A stretch of 64,000 nucleotides of DNA, taken from positions 1-64,000 of the forward strand of contig CAJUQR010000004.1 of assembly GCA_910588185.1 (NCBI GenBank). The letters run 5' to 3'. Below the pieces are notes generated by a model. The model saw only the letters and a program-made list of their open reading frames with translations, was not told where the DNA came from and ran no database searches. Within the stretch, counting starts at the first letter, position 1. Each line of letters opens with the position of its first letter. The position numbers were made by a program, and so were the translations under genes. Below are positions 7,499-15,960 of the stretch, piece after piece. The DNA comes from an uncultured Peptostreptococcaceae bacterium (lineage in GTDB: Bacteria > Bacillota > Clostridia > Peptostreptococcales > Anaerovoracaceae).

Positions 7499-8797
7499 TT
7501 ATTTTCCTCTTTCGTAGTATAACTTCATTTCTCCGTCAGGAACCATGCTGCCTCCGGTAGCCCATAGTATATGGCAGGCATTATCAATGTTTGAAATGCT
7601 ATTATCCGATAGGTATTTATCGGCGGCTGTAACCATTGATGGCCCTTTGAATGAAGCACATGATGATGGTTCTATATATATTTTTTCTTTGTCAGCAAGT
7701 TTTGCTAAAAACGGATACAGATTTTCGTCATTTATTGTATAGCATCCGTCAAGCAATGTTTCCATGATGGAACTTACCAGTTTAGACGGTCTTCCTACAG
7801 CAAGACCATCGGCATCTGTTATACCGTCAAGACCGATATCTGAAACGCAAATGCCATCACCAAGACCGGTTATAAGCCCAAGGGTCATACAAGGAGCATG
7901 GGTAGGTTCTGCGAAAAATATGTGTACGTTAGTTCCGAATATTTCTTTTAAACCAAAAGCTACGCCGCCGGGAGCTCCGCCTACTCCGCAAGGAATGTAT
8001 ACAAACAGAGGATGGTCTTTATTTACTTGAATATTTGCATCTGAGAGTTGTGAGGCCAGCCTTTTGGCAGCTACTGAATAACCTAAAAACAGATCTTGCG
8101 AACTTTCGTCATCGACAAAATGACACATAGGATCGGTCATGGCTTCTTTTCTGCCTTCTGCAACAGCCCTTTGATAGTCGTCAGGATATTCTATAACTGT
8201 AACACCTTTAGAACGTAAAAGGTCTTTTTTCCATTGACGTGCATCTGATGACATATGAACTGTAACTTTGAAACCAAGTTTAGCGCTTATTATTCCTATT
8301 GATAAGCCTAAGTTTCCTGTAGAACCTACTGCAATCGAGTAATTGCCAAAGAGTTGGCGGAATTCTTCATCTGCCAGTTTTGCGTAATCATCTCGTATAT
8401 CGAGAAGCCCTTTATCAATTGCTACAGATTCAGCAAACTTGAGAACTTCATAAATACCGCCTCTGGCTTTGATGGAGCCCGATATGGGAAGATGACTGTC
8501 ACATTTTAAAAACAGCCTGCCGCCTATAGGACCGCACATAGATGACAAACAATCTTTCATTTTAGGAATCTCGATAAGCTTTGATTCTATTATACCTCTC
8601 GACTTTGCTGTTTCCGGAAAGACTTTCGCAATATACGGAGCAAAGCGTTTAAGCCTTGACTCCGCGTCATCTATATCTTTCATTGAGAAGGGTATTGGTG
8701 ATGGAGTTTTTGATTTTGGATTAAGCCAAAATATTTCTTTGTATTTTGACATGTCTGAGATTATTGGATTCATAGACAATGTCTTTTTTGTATCCAT
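7499..8797 (-). CDS. dsdA: D-serine ammonia-lyase (D-serine dehydratase)
   Basis: A 432-residue PLP enzyme of fold type II that converts D-serine to pyruvate and ammonia. The PLP lysine lies in SGSIKARGG near residue 113, the phosphate-binding glycine loop in VGSTGNLGLS near 157, and CGVGGAPGG near 273 is a further cofactor site. The long N-terminal extension (WLNPKSK..., SRLKRFAPYI) is diagnostic of DsdA rather than threonine dehydratase. AGGAGGTACTCCCAT context (minus strand) provides the ribosome binding site. It sits between a phosphodiesterase and an ArsR gene in one operon. The product feeds pyruvate to fermentation and relieves D-serine toxicity. Confidence 0.93.
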   Translation of the reverse strand: MDTKKTLSMNPIISDMSKYKEIFWLNPKSKTPSPIPFSMKDIDDAESRLKRFAPYIAKVFPETAKSRGIIESKLIEIPKMKDCLSSMCGPIGGRLFLKCDSHLPISGSIKARGGIYEVLKFAESVAIDKGLLDIRDDYAKLADEEFRQLFGNYSIAVGSTGNLGLSIGIISAKLGFKVTVHMSSDARQWKKDLLRSKGVTVIEYPDDYQRAVAEGRKEAMTDPMCHFVDDESSQDLFLGYSVAAKRLASQLSDANIQVNKDHPLFVYIPCGVGGAPGGVAFGLKEIFGTNVHIFFAEPTHAPCMTLGLITGLGDGICVSDIGLDGITDADGLAVGRPSKLVSSIMETLLDGCYTINDENLYPFLAKLADKEKIYIEPSSCASFKGPSMVTAADKYLSDNSISNIDNACHILWATGGSMVPDGEMKLYYERGK

Positions 8798-8814
8798 ATG
8801 GGAGTACCTCCTGA

Positions 8815-9390
8815 TTAAAACCTATCGCTGTAATTGAGCAGGCTTCTTAAACGGCCGCCTTTAACTTTAGGCTTTTTATTTGAATTGCCTAATGCGCCGA
8901 TAAAATCTTCATATCTGTATATTTTGCCCCAAATATCTGTATTATCTATTTGAATTATGCCAAAAGTTCCTCCTGAACCGTCTCTGGGATTAGAAAGGCT
9001 TCCCGGATTCATCAGATAAATTCCGTCCATTTCTATATAAGCGCTTCTGTGGGTATGACCGAAAAATGCTCCTATACAGTCTGATTCCAGTACCTTATAG
9101 TAAAGCCTCTGAAGGTCATGGCCTACGTTCTCCATATGACCATGGGTAATTAGAAAATTGCCGGCTTCAGTTTCAAGTATCATATAACTGTCATCGCCGA
9201 AAGATCCGTCGCAATTTCCTTTGACTGCAAAAACAGGAATACCGGTTCTTGCCTTTATTATATTGGCGTCTGTGTAATAGTCACCGCAGTGAACTATAAC
9301 ATCAACAGGCTCCTCAGCTTCTAATTTTTCAAAAACATCCCAAAAACGTGAAAGACGGTCATGGGTATCGCTCGTAACAAGAATTCGCAT
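8815..9390 (-). CDS. YfcE/MJ0936-type metallophosphoesterase
   Basis: A 191-residue calcineurin-like phosphoesterase. All five metal-site motifs are present in order: SDTHD (residue 7), HCGD (35), GNCDG (58), THGH (83) and FGHTHRS (114), the last followed by NPGS. The family hydrolyses phosphodiesters with two bound metals; physiological substrates are poorly known. It is the first gene of the minus-strand operon, 17 bases ahead of dsdA, and shares a 95-bp divergent promoter region with the Fic-like gene. Confidence 0.9.
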   Translation of the reverse strand: MRILVTSDTHDRLSRFWDVFEKLEAEEPVDVIVHCGDYYTDANIIKARTGIPVFAVKGNCDGSFGDDSYMILETEAGNFLITHGHMENVGHDLQRLYYKVLESDCIGAFFGHTHRSAYIEMDGIYLMNPGSLSNPRDGSGGTFGIIQIDNTDIWGKIYRYEDFIGALGNSNKKPKVKGGRLRSLLNYSDRF

Positions 9391-9485
9391 ATTTTTTATC
9401 CTTTCTTTAAATATAGTATATCATAGAAAAAAGAAATGTTGTATGATAAAATCATATAAAAGAATTAAGCGGGAGGAGAAGGGTA

Positions 9486-10223
9486 ATGATTAGAGAAATA
9501 AAGAAAAAAATGGTGATATTATCAGGCAGAAAACCTTTTTCACCGGCGGTAAAAGAATTTATAGCCAGCAATGAGAAAAAGGAATGGGTTTATCGGAATA
9601 TGAGGCTTGAGGGTTCAGCCTTAAGACCTGAGCAAGTTGAAAATTTATTGAGAGGAGAATATGTGCTTGGCGCTTCGGTTTTTGAGCACCTTATTGCAGA
9701 AAGACTTGAGAGTTTGCTTGTTAAGATGAAAGATTTTTTGTCACGAGGAGCAGATATAGATTTGAAACTTATCAATACTTTTCATAATATAATCTCAGGG
9801 ACTGCAGATGATCTTGGAAAAGGTTACAGAAAGCGCAGCATATCTATAAATGAATATAATTATACACCTGTGATTCCAGCTGAGATTGCAGTAAAGATGG
9901 TAGGTTTACAAAACATTGTCAATGATAAAATTAAGATTCATCCGGGAAGCGAGGAGAATTTTCAGGCGGCAGCAGAGATACATAATGAAATTTTAAAAAT
10001 TTTTCCTTATGGAGAAGATGATAAGATTCTTGCCAGGGTAGTTATGACATATTTTATTATGTCAAAGGGATATCCGGCGGCAGTACCGGATATGAGTGAA
10101 AGTGAGTATAATGAAATAGTCTTTGATGGATTGAAATGCGGAGATTTCAAGGGTTTAAAGGAAATGTTGATGAAGGCGGTTATAGATAGAACGGACTTTA
10201 TGATTCAATTGACCGCATATTAA
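9486..10223 (+). CDS. Fic-fold protein with degenerate active site
   Basis: A 245-residue protein that aligns along its length with Fic-domain proteins. RNMRLEGSALRPEQVENLL (residues 37-55) matches the N-terminal inhibitory-helix region. INTFHNIISGT and GYRKRSISI (96-121) match the LH..L..G..GxxR segment. HNEILKIFPYGEDDKILAR (166-184) occupies the place of the catalytic loop. Family proteins carry HPFxDGNGRxxR there; this one has F-P-Y-G-E-D-D-K-I-L-A-R, so the catalytic His, the Asn and the phosphate-anchoring Arg are gone. GYPAAV follows as in normal Fic proteins. AMP transfer is therefore not expected. GGGAGGAG at 9470-9477 precedes the ATG. Function unknown. Confidence 0.75.
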   Translation: MIREIKKKMVILSGRKPFSPAVKEFIASNEKKEWVYRNMRLEGSALRPEQVENLLRGEYVLGASVFEHLIAERLESLLVKMKDFLSRGADIDLKLINTFHNIISGTADDLGKGYRKRSISINEYNYTPVIPAEIAVKMVGLQNIVNDKIKIHPGSEENFQAAAEIHNEILKIFPYGEDDKILARVVMTYFIMSKGYPAAVPDMSESEYNEIVFDGLKCGDFKGLKEMLMKAVIDRTDFMIQLTAY

Positions 10224-10258
10224 AATTGGGGTATTATTAAAGCAGGAGGAAGAAAAAT

Positions 10259-11554
10259 ATGAGCAGTAAAAGATTCAGTTTTCGCAGCAGATATGCCAAG
10301 ATGGGCATAACAATTTTTGTATCAGGGGCGGCATTGGTTTTATGTTTCTTTCTTCTGAATAATCTCAGTGATGTGGGCTCTTTTTTGAGCAAAATAAATG
10401 GAATTTTGACACCTTTTTATCTGGGAATAATAATGGCATATCTCTTATGTCCTATTTATAACGGGTCACTCAGATTAATATATAAGGGAATAAAAGATAA
10501 ATTTAAGAATAATGTCAAAAGTTATACATTTGCCAGGTTTGTAGCAACGCTTGTAGCAATATTTGTCCTTATTTTTGTTATAAGCAGCTTGCTTATGCTT
10601 GTAATACCTGATCTTATTGACAGCATAGCGGGATTGGTGAGAGGACTGCCAGATACTGCTGACAGAATTTCAAAATGGGTTCAGGATAATGTTGAACAGA
10701 ATCCTGAACTGGTTGAGCTGCTTCAGGGAAGAATAGAGAGCTTTTCAGATACATTTTTCAAGTGGGCGCAGACAAATATAATACCGGGAGCCGAGTCCAT
10801 ACTTGCCAGTGTGTCTGTTGGCGTAAAGGGAACCATTGGCGGTGTGGTAGACGTACTTGTTGCACTGGTAATATGCGTTTATATTTTGAACAGCAAGGAG
10901 ATATTCCAGGCGCAGGCAAAGAAGTTTATACTTGCAGCATTTTCATGTAAAAAGGCAGATGAAATATTTGAATTTGGACGCATATGCAATGATACTTTTG
11001 GAGGATTTATAAACGGCAAGATTATAGACTCTGTAATAATAGGAATACTATGTTTTATAGCCATGACCATATTAGGATTGCCGCTGGCGATGCTTGTAAG
11101 CGTCATTGTGGGAGTTACAAATATAATTCCTTTTTTCGGACCGTTTATAGGGGCGATTCCATCAGGAATACTGCTTTTGTGTATAGACCCATGGTCAGCT
11201 CTGAAATTTGCCATAATGATTCTGGTATTGCAGCAGCTTGACGGAAATATAATAGGTCCTAAGATTTTGGGTAAAACAACAAAATTGGCAAGCTTTTGGG
11301 TTATGTTTGCTATTATAGTAGGCGGAGGTATGTTCGGTTTTGTAGGAATGATACTTGGAGTGCCTACTATGGCAATAATTTATGTATATATGAAGAGACT
11401 AATAAATAACAGACTTTCTTCAAAACACTTGCCTGTTGGAACAGAAGTTTACGAGGACTTTAGTAAATATAATATTAACAAGGAGGATATCTTTGGTAAA
11501 AAATCATGTATCTCATATACAGCAACTGAGGAAAAAACTGCTGGAGAAAAATAG
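10259..11554 (+). CDS. AI-2E family transporter (UPF0118 / YtvI-like)
   Basis: A 431-residue polytopic membrane protein with about eight helices. The family hallmarks are an N-terminal helix pair, a soluble amphipathic segment (about 130-185) and the conserved C-terminal block VGVTNIIPFFGPFIGAIPS followed by LQQLDGNIIGPKILG. Members export small molecules or ions (AI-2, or Na+/H+ antiport for some); the substrate here is unknown. AGGAGG lies just ahead of the ATG. The last 62 bases overlap the start of murB, an unusually long overlap. Confidence 0.9.
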   Translation: MSSKRFSFRSRYAKMGITIFVSGAALVLCFFLLNNLSDVGSFLSKINGILTPFYLGIIMAYLLCPIYNGSLRLIYKGIKDKFKNNVKSYTFARFVATLVAIFVLIFVISSLLMLVIPDLIDSIAGLVRGLPDTADRISKWVQDNVEQNPELVELLQGRIESFSDTFFKWAQTNIIPGAESILASVSVGVKGTIGGVVDVLVALVICVYILNSKEIFQAQAKKFILAAFSCKKADEIFEFGRICNDTFGGFINGKIIDSVIIGILCFIAMTILGLPLAMLVSVIVGVTNIIPFFGPFIGAIPSGILLLCIDPWSALKFAIMILVLQQLDGNIIGPKILGKTTKLASFWVMFAIIVGGGMFGFVGMILGVPTMAIIYVYMKRLINNRLSSKHLPVGTEVYEDFSKYNINKEDIFGKKSCISYTATEEKTAGEK

Positions 11555-12437
11555 CGATATAAATATAACTGAAAATGTCAATATGAGTAAATACACGTCA
11601 TTCAAGGCTGGAGGATGTGCTGCTCTTATGGTTGAGGTTTTTGATATTGAGCAGTTAAAAGAAGTATTAAAGGCCGTATCCGATGAAAATGTACCTCATA
11701 TGATTTTGGGCAATGGTTCAAATACATTGTTTAGAGACACCGGATATGAAGGCGTAGTAATAAAGCTTTCATGTGATAATTTTTCTAATGTTTTCATTGA
11801 TGAAACAGATAAGGGCTATATGGTAACTGCCGGAGCAGCCATACTTTTGTCAACTTTGGCTAAAATATTGTTAAATGAAAGCCTGACAGGATTTGAATTT
11901 GCCAGCGGTATACCTGGGAGTCTTGGAGGAGCGATTTTTATGAATGCAGGTGCCTATGACGGCGAAATAAGACAAATAGTTCATTCTGTTAAAGCTGTTT
12001 CACCTGATGGAAGAGATGAAAAAATATTTTCATCATCAGAGATGGATTTTGGATATAGATACAGCTCTTTAAGAGATAATGGATATATAGCTGTAGAGGC
12101 TTGTCTTAAACTTGAAAAAGGTCATAAGGATGATATAGCGGCTAAGATGAAAGAATTAGCAGAAAAACGTAATAGTAAGCAGCCTGTCAAATATCCTTCA
12201 GCGGGAAGTACCTTTAAACGTCCGGAAGGGTATTTTGCAGGAAAATTAATACAAGATGCGGGACTTAAAGGAGTGACTGTAGGGGGTGCGCAGGTTTCAA
12301 CTCTTCACAGCGGATTTATTATAAATAAAGGCGGAGCAACAGCTACAGATATTATAGATTTGATAACATTAGTTCAAAACAGAGTTTACGATGAATTCGG
12401 CGTAATGCTTGAGCCGGAGGTGAGAATCATTGGATAA
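11493..12437 (+). CDS. murB: UDP-N-acetylenolpyruvoylglucosamine reductase
   Basis: A 314-residue FAD/NADPH-dependent reductase making UDP-MurNAc for peptidoglycan. The FAD-binding domain has NTSFKAGG-like SKYTSFKAGGCA, LGNGSNTLF and GIPGSLGGAIFMNAGAY. The C-terminal domain has YPSAGSTFKRPEGYFAGKLI with the catalytic Ser, and the terminal Glu in LEPEVRIIG. The start is TTG 11493, with AGGAGG at 11481-11486 at ideal spacing; an ATG at 11436 would give a non-homologous extension without a ribosome binding site. The gene begins inside the AI-2E gene and is followed with overlap by the PHP gene. Confidence 0.93.
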   Translation: MVKNHVSHIQQLRKKLLEKNSDINITENVNMSKYTSFKAGGCAALMVEVFDIEQLKEVLKAVSDENVPHMILGNGSNTLFRDTGYEGVVIKLSCDNFSNVFIDETDKGYMVTAGAAILLSTLAKILLNESLTGFEFASGIPGSLGGAIFMNAGAYDGEIRQIVHSVKAVSPDGRDEKIFSSSEMDFGYRYSSLRDNGYIAVEACLKLEKGHKDDIAAKMKELAEKRNSKQPVKYPSAGSTFKRPEGYFAGKLIQDAGLKGVTVGGAQVSTLHSGFIINKGGATATDIIDLITLVQNRVYDEFGVMLEPEVRIIG

Positions 12438-13182
12438 TTTTGAAAGCTTAATTAAGAATTATAAGATGATATTCGATCACCATACCCATACAGTTTATTC
12501 TCATGGTAAAGGAAGTATAGAAGATAATGTTAAAGTAGCAGTTTCTAAAGGCTTAAAATCAATAGCGATTACAGATCACGGTCCAGGTCATATGACATAT
12601 GGGCTCAAGATGAGCAAAGTGCCGGAGATGAGAGCAGAAATGGACAGATTGAAGTCCATATATTCCGATATAGATATACTTCTTGGAGTGGAAGCCAATA
12701 CCATGCGTGTCAGTCCGTTTTTGGATGTAGATGAAGATGAAAAAGAGCAATTTGATATAATACTTGCAGGATATCATTACGGGATAACAAAGGCAGGTAT
12801 GATACAGAATTATATAAGTGATCACACTGGCCTTTTCAAAGGTTCATCATCTACTCTTTTGGTGAAAAATACAGATATGATACTAAAAGCTCTTTATGAG
12901 AATCAGATAGATATTCTGACTCATCCCGGTGACAAAGGCCCCTTTGATATAGAAGATATAGCAAAAGCCTGTGCCGATACAAAAACTATGATTGAAATAA
13001 ACGGTAAACATAAACATTTAACAGTAGATGAAATTAAGATTGCTTCTAAATTTGATGTTAAATTTGTAATCGGCAGTGATGCGCATGTGCCTGAAAAGGT
13101 AGGGGAGTTTAGACCACAGCTTGTCAGAGCTTTTGAAGCAGGACTTGATCCTGAGCGCATTGTGAATATTGAAAGGATTTAA
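12430..13182 (+). CDS. PHP-domain phosphoesterase
   Basis: A 250-residue PHP-fold metal-dependent hydrolase. Motif 1 is FDHHTHTVYSHGKG near residue 14, motif 2 AITDHGPGHM near 47, motif 3 the Glu in LLGVEAN near 78, and motif 4 IGSDAHVPEKVG near 213, with ILTHPG between. Related proteins act on phosphate esters such as histidinol phosphate, but genes in the murB-rapZ neighbourhood usually lack other histidine genes. The TTG start at 12430 overlaps the murB stop by 8 bases and has GGAGGTGAG upstream, so translation is coupled to murB. Confidence 0.88.
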   Translation: MDNFESLIKNYKMIFDHHTHTVYSHGKGSIEDNVKVAVSKGLKSIAITDHGPGHMTYGLKMSKVPEMRAEMDRLKSIYSDIDILLGVEANTMRVSPFLDVDEDEKEQFDIILAGYHYGITKAGMIQNYISDHTGLFKGSSSTLLVKNTDMILKALYENQIDILTHPGDKGPFDIEDIAKACADTKTMIEINGKHKHLTVDEIKIASKFDVKFVIGSDAHVPEKVGEFRPQLVRAFEAGLDPERIVNIERI

Positions 13183-13183
13183 T

Positions 13184-14035
13184 ATGGAAGTTGTAATAAT
13201 CACGGGATTGTCAGGAGCAGGCAAGACTAAAGCTTCCGACTGGTTTGAAGATAAAGGTTACTATTGTATAGATAATATGCCGCCTGCTTTGATTAAAAAC
13301 TTCATAGAACTTGCCATGACCGGCAAGCGCAAGATAGATAAAGCTGCTTTTGTAGTAGATATACGGGGCGGAGAATTTTTTGGCGACCTGAAAGAAATGT
13401 TGGTTTCACTTGAAGATGATATAAATATAGATTTTAAGATAGTATTCATCGAAGCTTCTGATGAAGCCTTGATAAGGCGCTTTAATGAGGCAAGAAGGAG
13501 TCATCCTCTTTCTGCGTCTTCTACGACGAGAGAAGCTATCCAGGAAGAACGAGACAAGCTTTCTGAGCTTAGAAGTCATGCTAATTTCGTCATAGACACT
13601 TCCACACTTAAAGTTGCAGAATTAAACTCAGAGCTGGACAAGCTTTTTAGCTCAAAAACAAAAGATGACTCTTTTGTGCTTAATTTTATGTCTTTTGGAT
13701 ATAAACATGGCATGCCGACAGAAGCAGACTGGGTACTTGATGTGCGTTTTATTCCCAATCCGTATTATGTGGCAAGCCTTAAGAAACTCACAGGTAATAA
13801 CAAAAAAGTTGCACAATATGTGATGAAGCAGGATATCACTAAAGAATTTGTAAACAGAGTTCAAGAGATAATTAGAAGGCTGGTTCCTTGTTATGTTAAA
13901 GAAGGCAAATATAGTTTGACTATTGCTTTTGGCTGCACAGGAGGACAGCACCGTTCTGTAACTTTAGCCAACGCATTTTATAAGATGTTTTCGGACGAAG
14001 GCTGGAGGGTGACTTTGGAGCACAGGGAACTTTAG
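13184..14035 (+). CDS. rapZ: RNase adapter / nucleotide-binding protein RapZ (YvcJ family)
   Basis: A 283-residue protein of the RapZ/YvcJ family. The N-terminal P-loop is GLSGAGKTKA (residues 8-17), followed by CIDNMPPAL and the Walker-B-like VVDIRGG. The C-terminal domain ends with the diagnostic GCTGGQHRSVTLA. In enterobacteria RapZ targets GlmZ sRNA; in Gram-positives YvcJ acts in cell-envelope and competence control. ATG 13184 is chosen with AAAGGA at 13172-13177; a TTG five codons upstream would overlap the PHP gene. The gene follows PHP by 1 base. In most Clostridia yvcK and whiA follow directly; here they do not. Confidence 0.94.
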   Translation: MEVVIITGLSGAGKTKASDWFEDKGYYCIDNMPPALIKNFIELAMTGKRKIDKAAFVVDIRGGEFFGDLKEMLVSLEDDINIDFKIVFIEASDEALIRRFNEARRSHPLSASSTTREAIQEERDKLSELRSHANFVIDTSTLKVAELNSELDKLFSSKTKDDSFVLNFMSFGYKHGMPTEADWVLDVRFIPNPYYVASLKKLTGNNKKVAQYVMKQDITKEFVNRVQEIIRRLVPCYVKEGKYSLTIAFGCTGGQHRSVTLANAFYKMFSDEGWRVTLEHREL

Positions 14036-14046
14036 AGGTAGCTGTG

Positions 14047-14460
14047 ATGATTGATAAAGATATGGAGAATAAGGATATATCGTATAGAGTTGACGACAGG
14101 GAGATTAATACCTATGCATTTGTTATGTTTGTAAATAAAATATGGCCGGGTAATTATGATGTGAATATGACAGAAATCGCTTTGTCTAAGACATTGAATA
14201 TAACAGCATATCATAATGATGTCCTTGTGGGATGTGTGAGGATTCTTTCAGATGGATATTATTTTGGTACGATTACAGAACTTCTTGTCTTGCCAGAATA
14301 TCAGAAACATGGGATTGGAAGTAAACTTCTTAAACTTGCCAGAGATAATACTCCAACTATGTTATACTTTGGCGCACAAGGTGGCGTGGAGGAGTTTTAT
14401 GAGAAAAACGGGTGTAAAAAAAGTCTTCAGTCTTATGAAATAGCAAAAGAGCGGCAGTAA
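14047..14460 (+). CDS. GNAT-family N-acetyltransferase
   Basis: A 137-residue acetyl-CoA-dependent acyltransferase. The acetyl-CoA-binding motif A is ITELLVLPEYQKHGIGSKLL (residues 75-94), giving the V-x-P-x-x-Q-x-x-G-I-G pattern, with motif B around FYEKNGCKK. The acceptor is unknown. The start may be GTG 14044 or ATG 14047; AGAGGT at 14033-14038 serves either. It lies 11 bases behind rapZ and is probably the last gene of that operon. Confidence 0.87.
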   Translation: MIDKDMENKDISYRVDDREINTYAFVMFVNKIWPGNYDVNMTEIALSKTLNITAYHNDVLVGCVRILSDGYYFGTITELLVLPEYQKHGIGSKLLKLARDNTPTMLYFGAQGGVEEFYEKNGCKKSLQSYEIAKERQ

Positions 14461-14516
14461 GCTTTATATACGGTTGATACAGCGTGGAGAGTAAGCGAGA
14501 GTGTGACTTTACCCAC

Positions 14517-14545
14517 TTGAATATTCCGATTCTTGATGATATAAT
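14517..14545 (+). promoter_or_regulatory. sigma-A-type promoter for kce
   Basis: TTGAAT (14517-14522), a 17-bp spacer, TATAAT (14540-14545), about 40 bp ahead of the kce start codon. Confidence 0.7.
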
Positions 14546-14586
14546 AAAAAAAGCTAATTAATTCATTGTGAATAAAGGAGATAGAA

Positions 14587-15417
14587 ATGGAAAAATTAAT
14601 TATCAGTGCTTGTATTTGCGGTGCAGAAGTAACTAAGGAACAGAATCCTAACGTACCTTATACAGTAGAAGAGATCGTAAGAGAAGCAAAATCTGCTTAT
14701 GATGCAGGTGCTTCATTGATTCATCTTCATGTAAGATGGGATGACGGTACTCCTACTCAGGACAAAGGAAGATTCCAGGAATGTATCGATGCAATCAGAA
14801 AAGAATGTCCTGATGCAATCATCCAGCCATCAACAGGCGGAGCAGTTGGTATGACTGACCTTGAGAGATTGCAGTCAACAGAAGTAGTTCCTACTCCTGA
14901 AATGGCTACTTTGGATTGCGGTACTTGTAACTTCGGCGGAGATGAAATCTTCATCAACACTGACAATACAATCGTAAACTTCGCTAAAATTATGCAGGAA
15001 AGAGGCATTAAGCCTGAATGTGAAGTATTTGATAAGGGAATGATAGATCTTGCTATGAAGACAGCTTATAAGAAAGGTTTCTTACCTAAGCCAATTCACT
15101 GGGACTTCGTACTCGGAGTACAGATGTCAGCTACTATCAGAGACTTAGTATACATGGTAGAATCAATTCCTGAGGGTTCAACTTGGACAGCAACAGGTCT
15201 TGGAAAGAACGCATGGCATATTGCTGCTGCAACAATCAGCTTGGGCGGACATGTAAGAGTAGGATTTGAAGATAACCTTTACATGGAAAAAGGCGTTTTA
15301 GCAGAATCCAACGGACAGATGGTTGCTAAGGTTGTAGAACTGGCTAAATTATTAGGCAGAGAAGTTGCAACTCCTGCAGAAGCAAGAGAAATCTTAGGAT
15401 TAGCGCCACTGAAATAA
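14587..15417 (+). CDS. kce: 3-keto-5-aminohexanoate cleavage enzyme family (BKACE)
   Basis: A 276-residue TIM-barrel enzyme of the BKACE family, which cleaves beta-keto acids with acetyl-CoA; the founding member Kce works in clostridial lysine fermentation giving acetoacetate and 3-aminobutyryl-CoA. Zinc-ligand motifs are visible: Glu of GAEVTKEQNP near 13-17, HLHVR near 47 and the Glu in ECEVFDKG near 143. The length fits Kce. AAAGGAG at 14574-14580 precedes the ATG. The gene has its own promoter and terminator and favours ATC, AAC and GTA codons more than neighbours, suggesting high expression. Other lysine-fermentation genes (kamA, kamDE, kdd, kal) are absent nearby, so the substrate could be another beta-keto acid. 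Confidence 0.85.
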   Translation: MEKLIISACICGAEVTKEQNPNVPYTVEEIVREAKSAYDAGASLIHLHVRWDDGTPTQDKGRFQECIDAIRKECPDAIIQPSTGGAVGMTDLERLQSTEVVPTPEMATLDCGTCNFGGDEIFINTDNTIVNFAKIMQERGIKPECEVFDKGMIDLAMKTAYKKGFLPKPIHWDFVLGVQMSATIRDLVYMVESIPEGSTWTATGLGKNAWHIAAATISLGGHVRVGFEDNLYMEKGVLAESNGQMVAKVVELAKLLGREVATPAEAREILGLAPLK

Positions 15418-15458
15418 TACATAAATTAAAGGCCGCTGTAAAAGCGGTCTACGGTCTG

Positions 15459-15487
15459 AAACCTCGCCAAATGGCGAGGTTTTTTTG
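15459..15487 (+). terminator. intrinsic terminator after kce
   Basis: ACCTCGCC (15461-15468) / GGCGAGGT (15473-15480), 4-base loop, followed by six T. A weaker GC hairpin (about 15431-15449) precedes it. Confidence 0.93.
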
Positions 15488-15528
15488 TTGTTTGTTGATG
15501 ATGTTGTAAAAATTAAAGAAATTTCTTA

Positions 15529-15647
15529 AAAAAGACAACAAAACGACTATTTAAGTACAATTAATTAGGCGATTTATGCTTCGTGTTGACAAAAAATAAA
15601 ATGTTTGCTTTGTTTTGTCAAAATTATTAATGATTTGTTGTCTTTTT
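15529..15647. repeat. 119-bp segment bounded by 14-bp inverted repeats
   Basis: AAAAAGACAACAAA (15529-15542) is exactly inverted at 15634-15647. Inside lies another inverted pair, TTGACAAAA and TTTTGTCAA (about 15595-15620). There is no open reading frame. It may be a MITE-like remnant or a structured RNA; the sequence does not decide. Confidence 0.5.
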
Positions 15648-15694
15648 GCGTGATTTCAGACCTAAAATGTCAGCTTTTAAGGAATACCGCAAAA

Positions 15695-15960
15695 GCAAAT
15701 ATTTTGCTTAAACCCCGATAAGCTTACAATTTTGAAGTTATTTGCAGGGTCAGACCCCGAAAAATATGCCTAAATCAGGGCTTTTGCAGGGTTAAATCTT
15801 CCATAATTTTTTAAAATGTGTAACATATAAAATATATAGCAAAGAAAAAGACGATTTTATCAAATTTCATACCCTGCAAACTTAACGAAAAAACAAATAT
15901 TTTCGGGGTCTGACCCTGGGAAATCATCATTATTTTTCAATTATTCGGGGGTTTACTCTG
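15695..15960. repeat. dispersed nested inverted repeat, copy 1 (REP/BIME-like)
   Basis: A non-coding element of about 266 bp, homologous to 49794-50048. Three nested inverted repeats are present: outer TTAAACCCCGA (15708-15718) / TCGGGGGTTTA (15945-15955); middle 19 bp perfect (15745-15763 / 15900-15918); inner TTTGCAGGGT (15783-15792) / ACCCTGCAAA (15871-15880). Each middle arm contains its own palindrome GGGTC-N-GACCC, as in REP hairpins arranged head to head. The left edge, GCAAATATTTTGC, is itself a small palindrome. No transposase is encoded. Mobility by a REP-associated Y1 transposase elsewhere is inferred. Confidence 0.75.
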
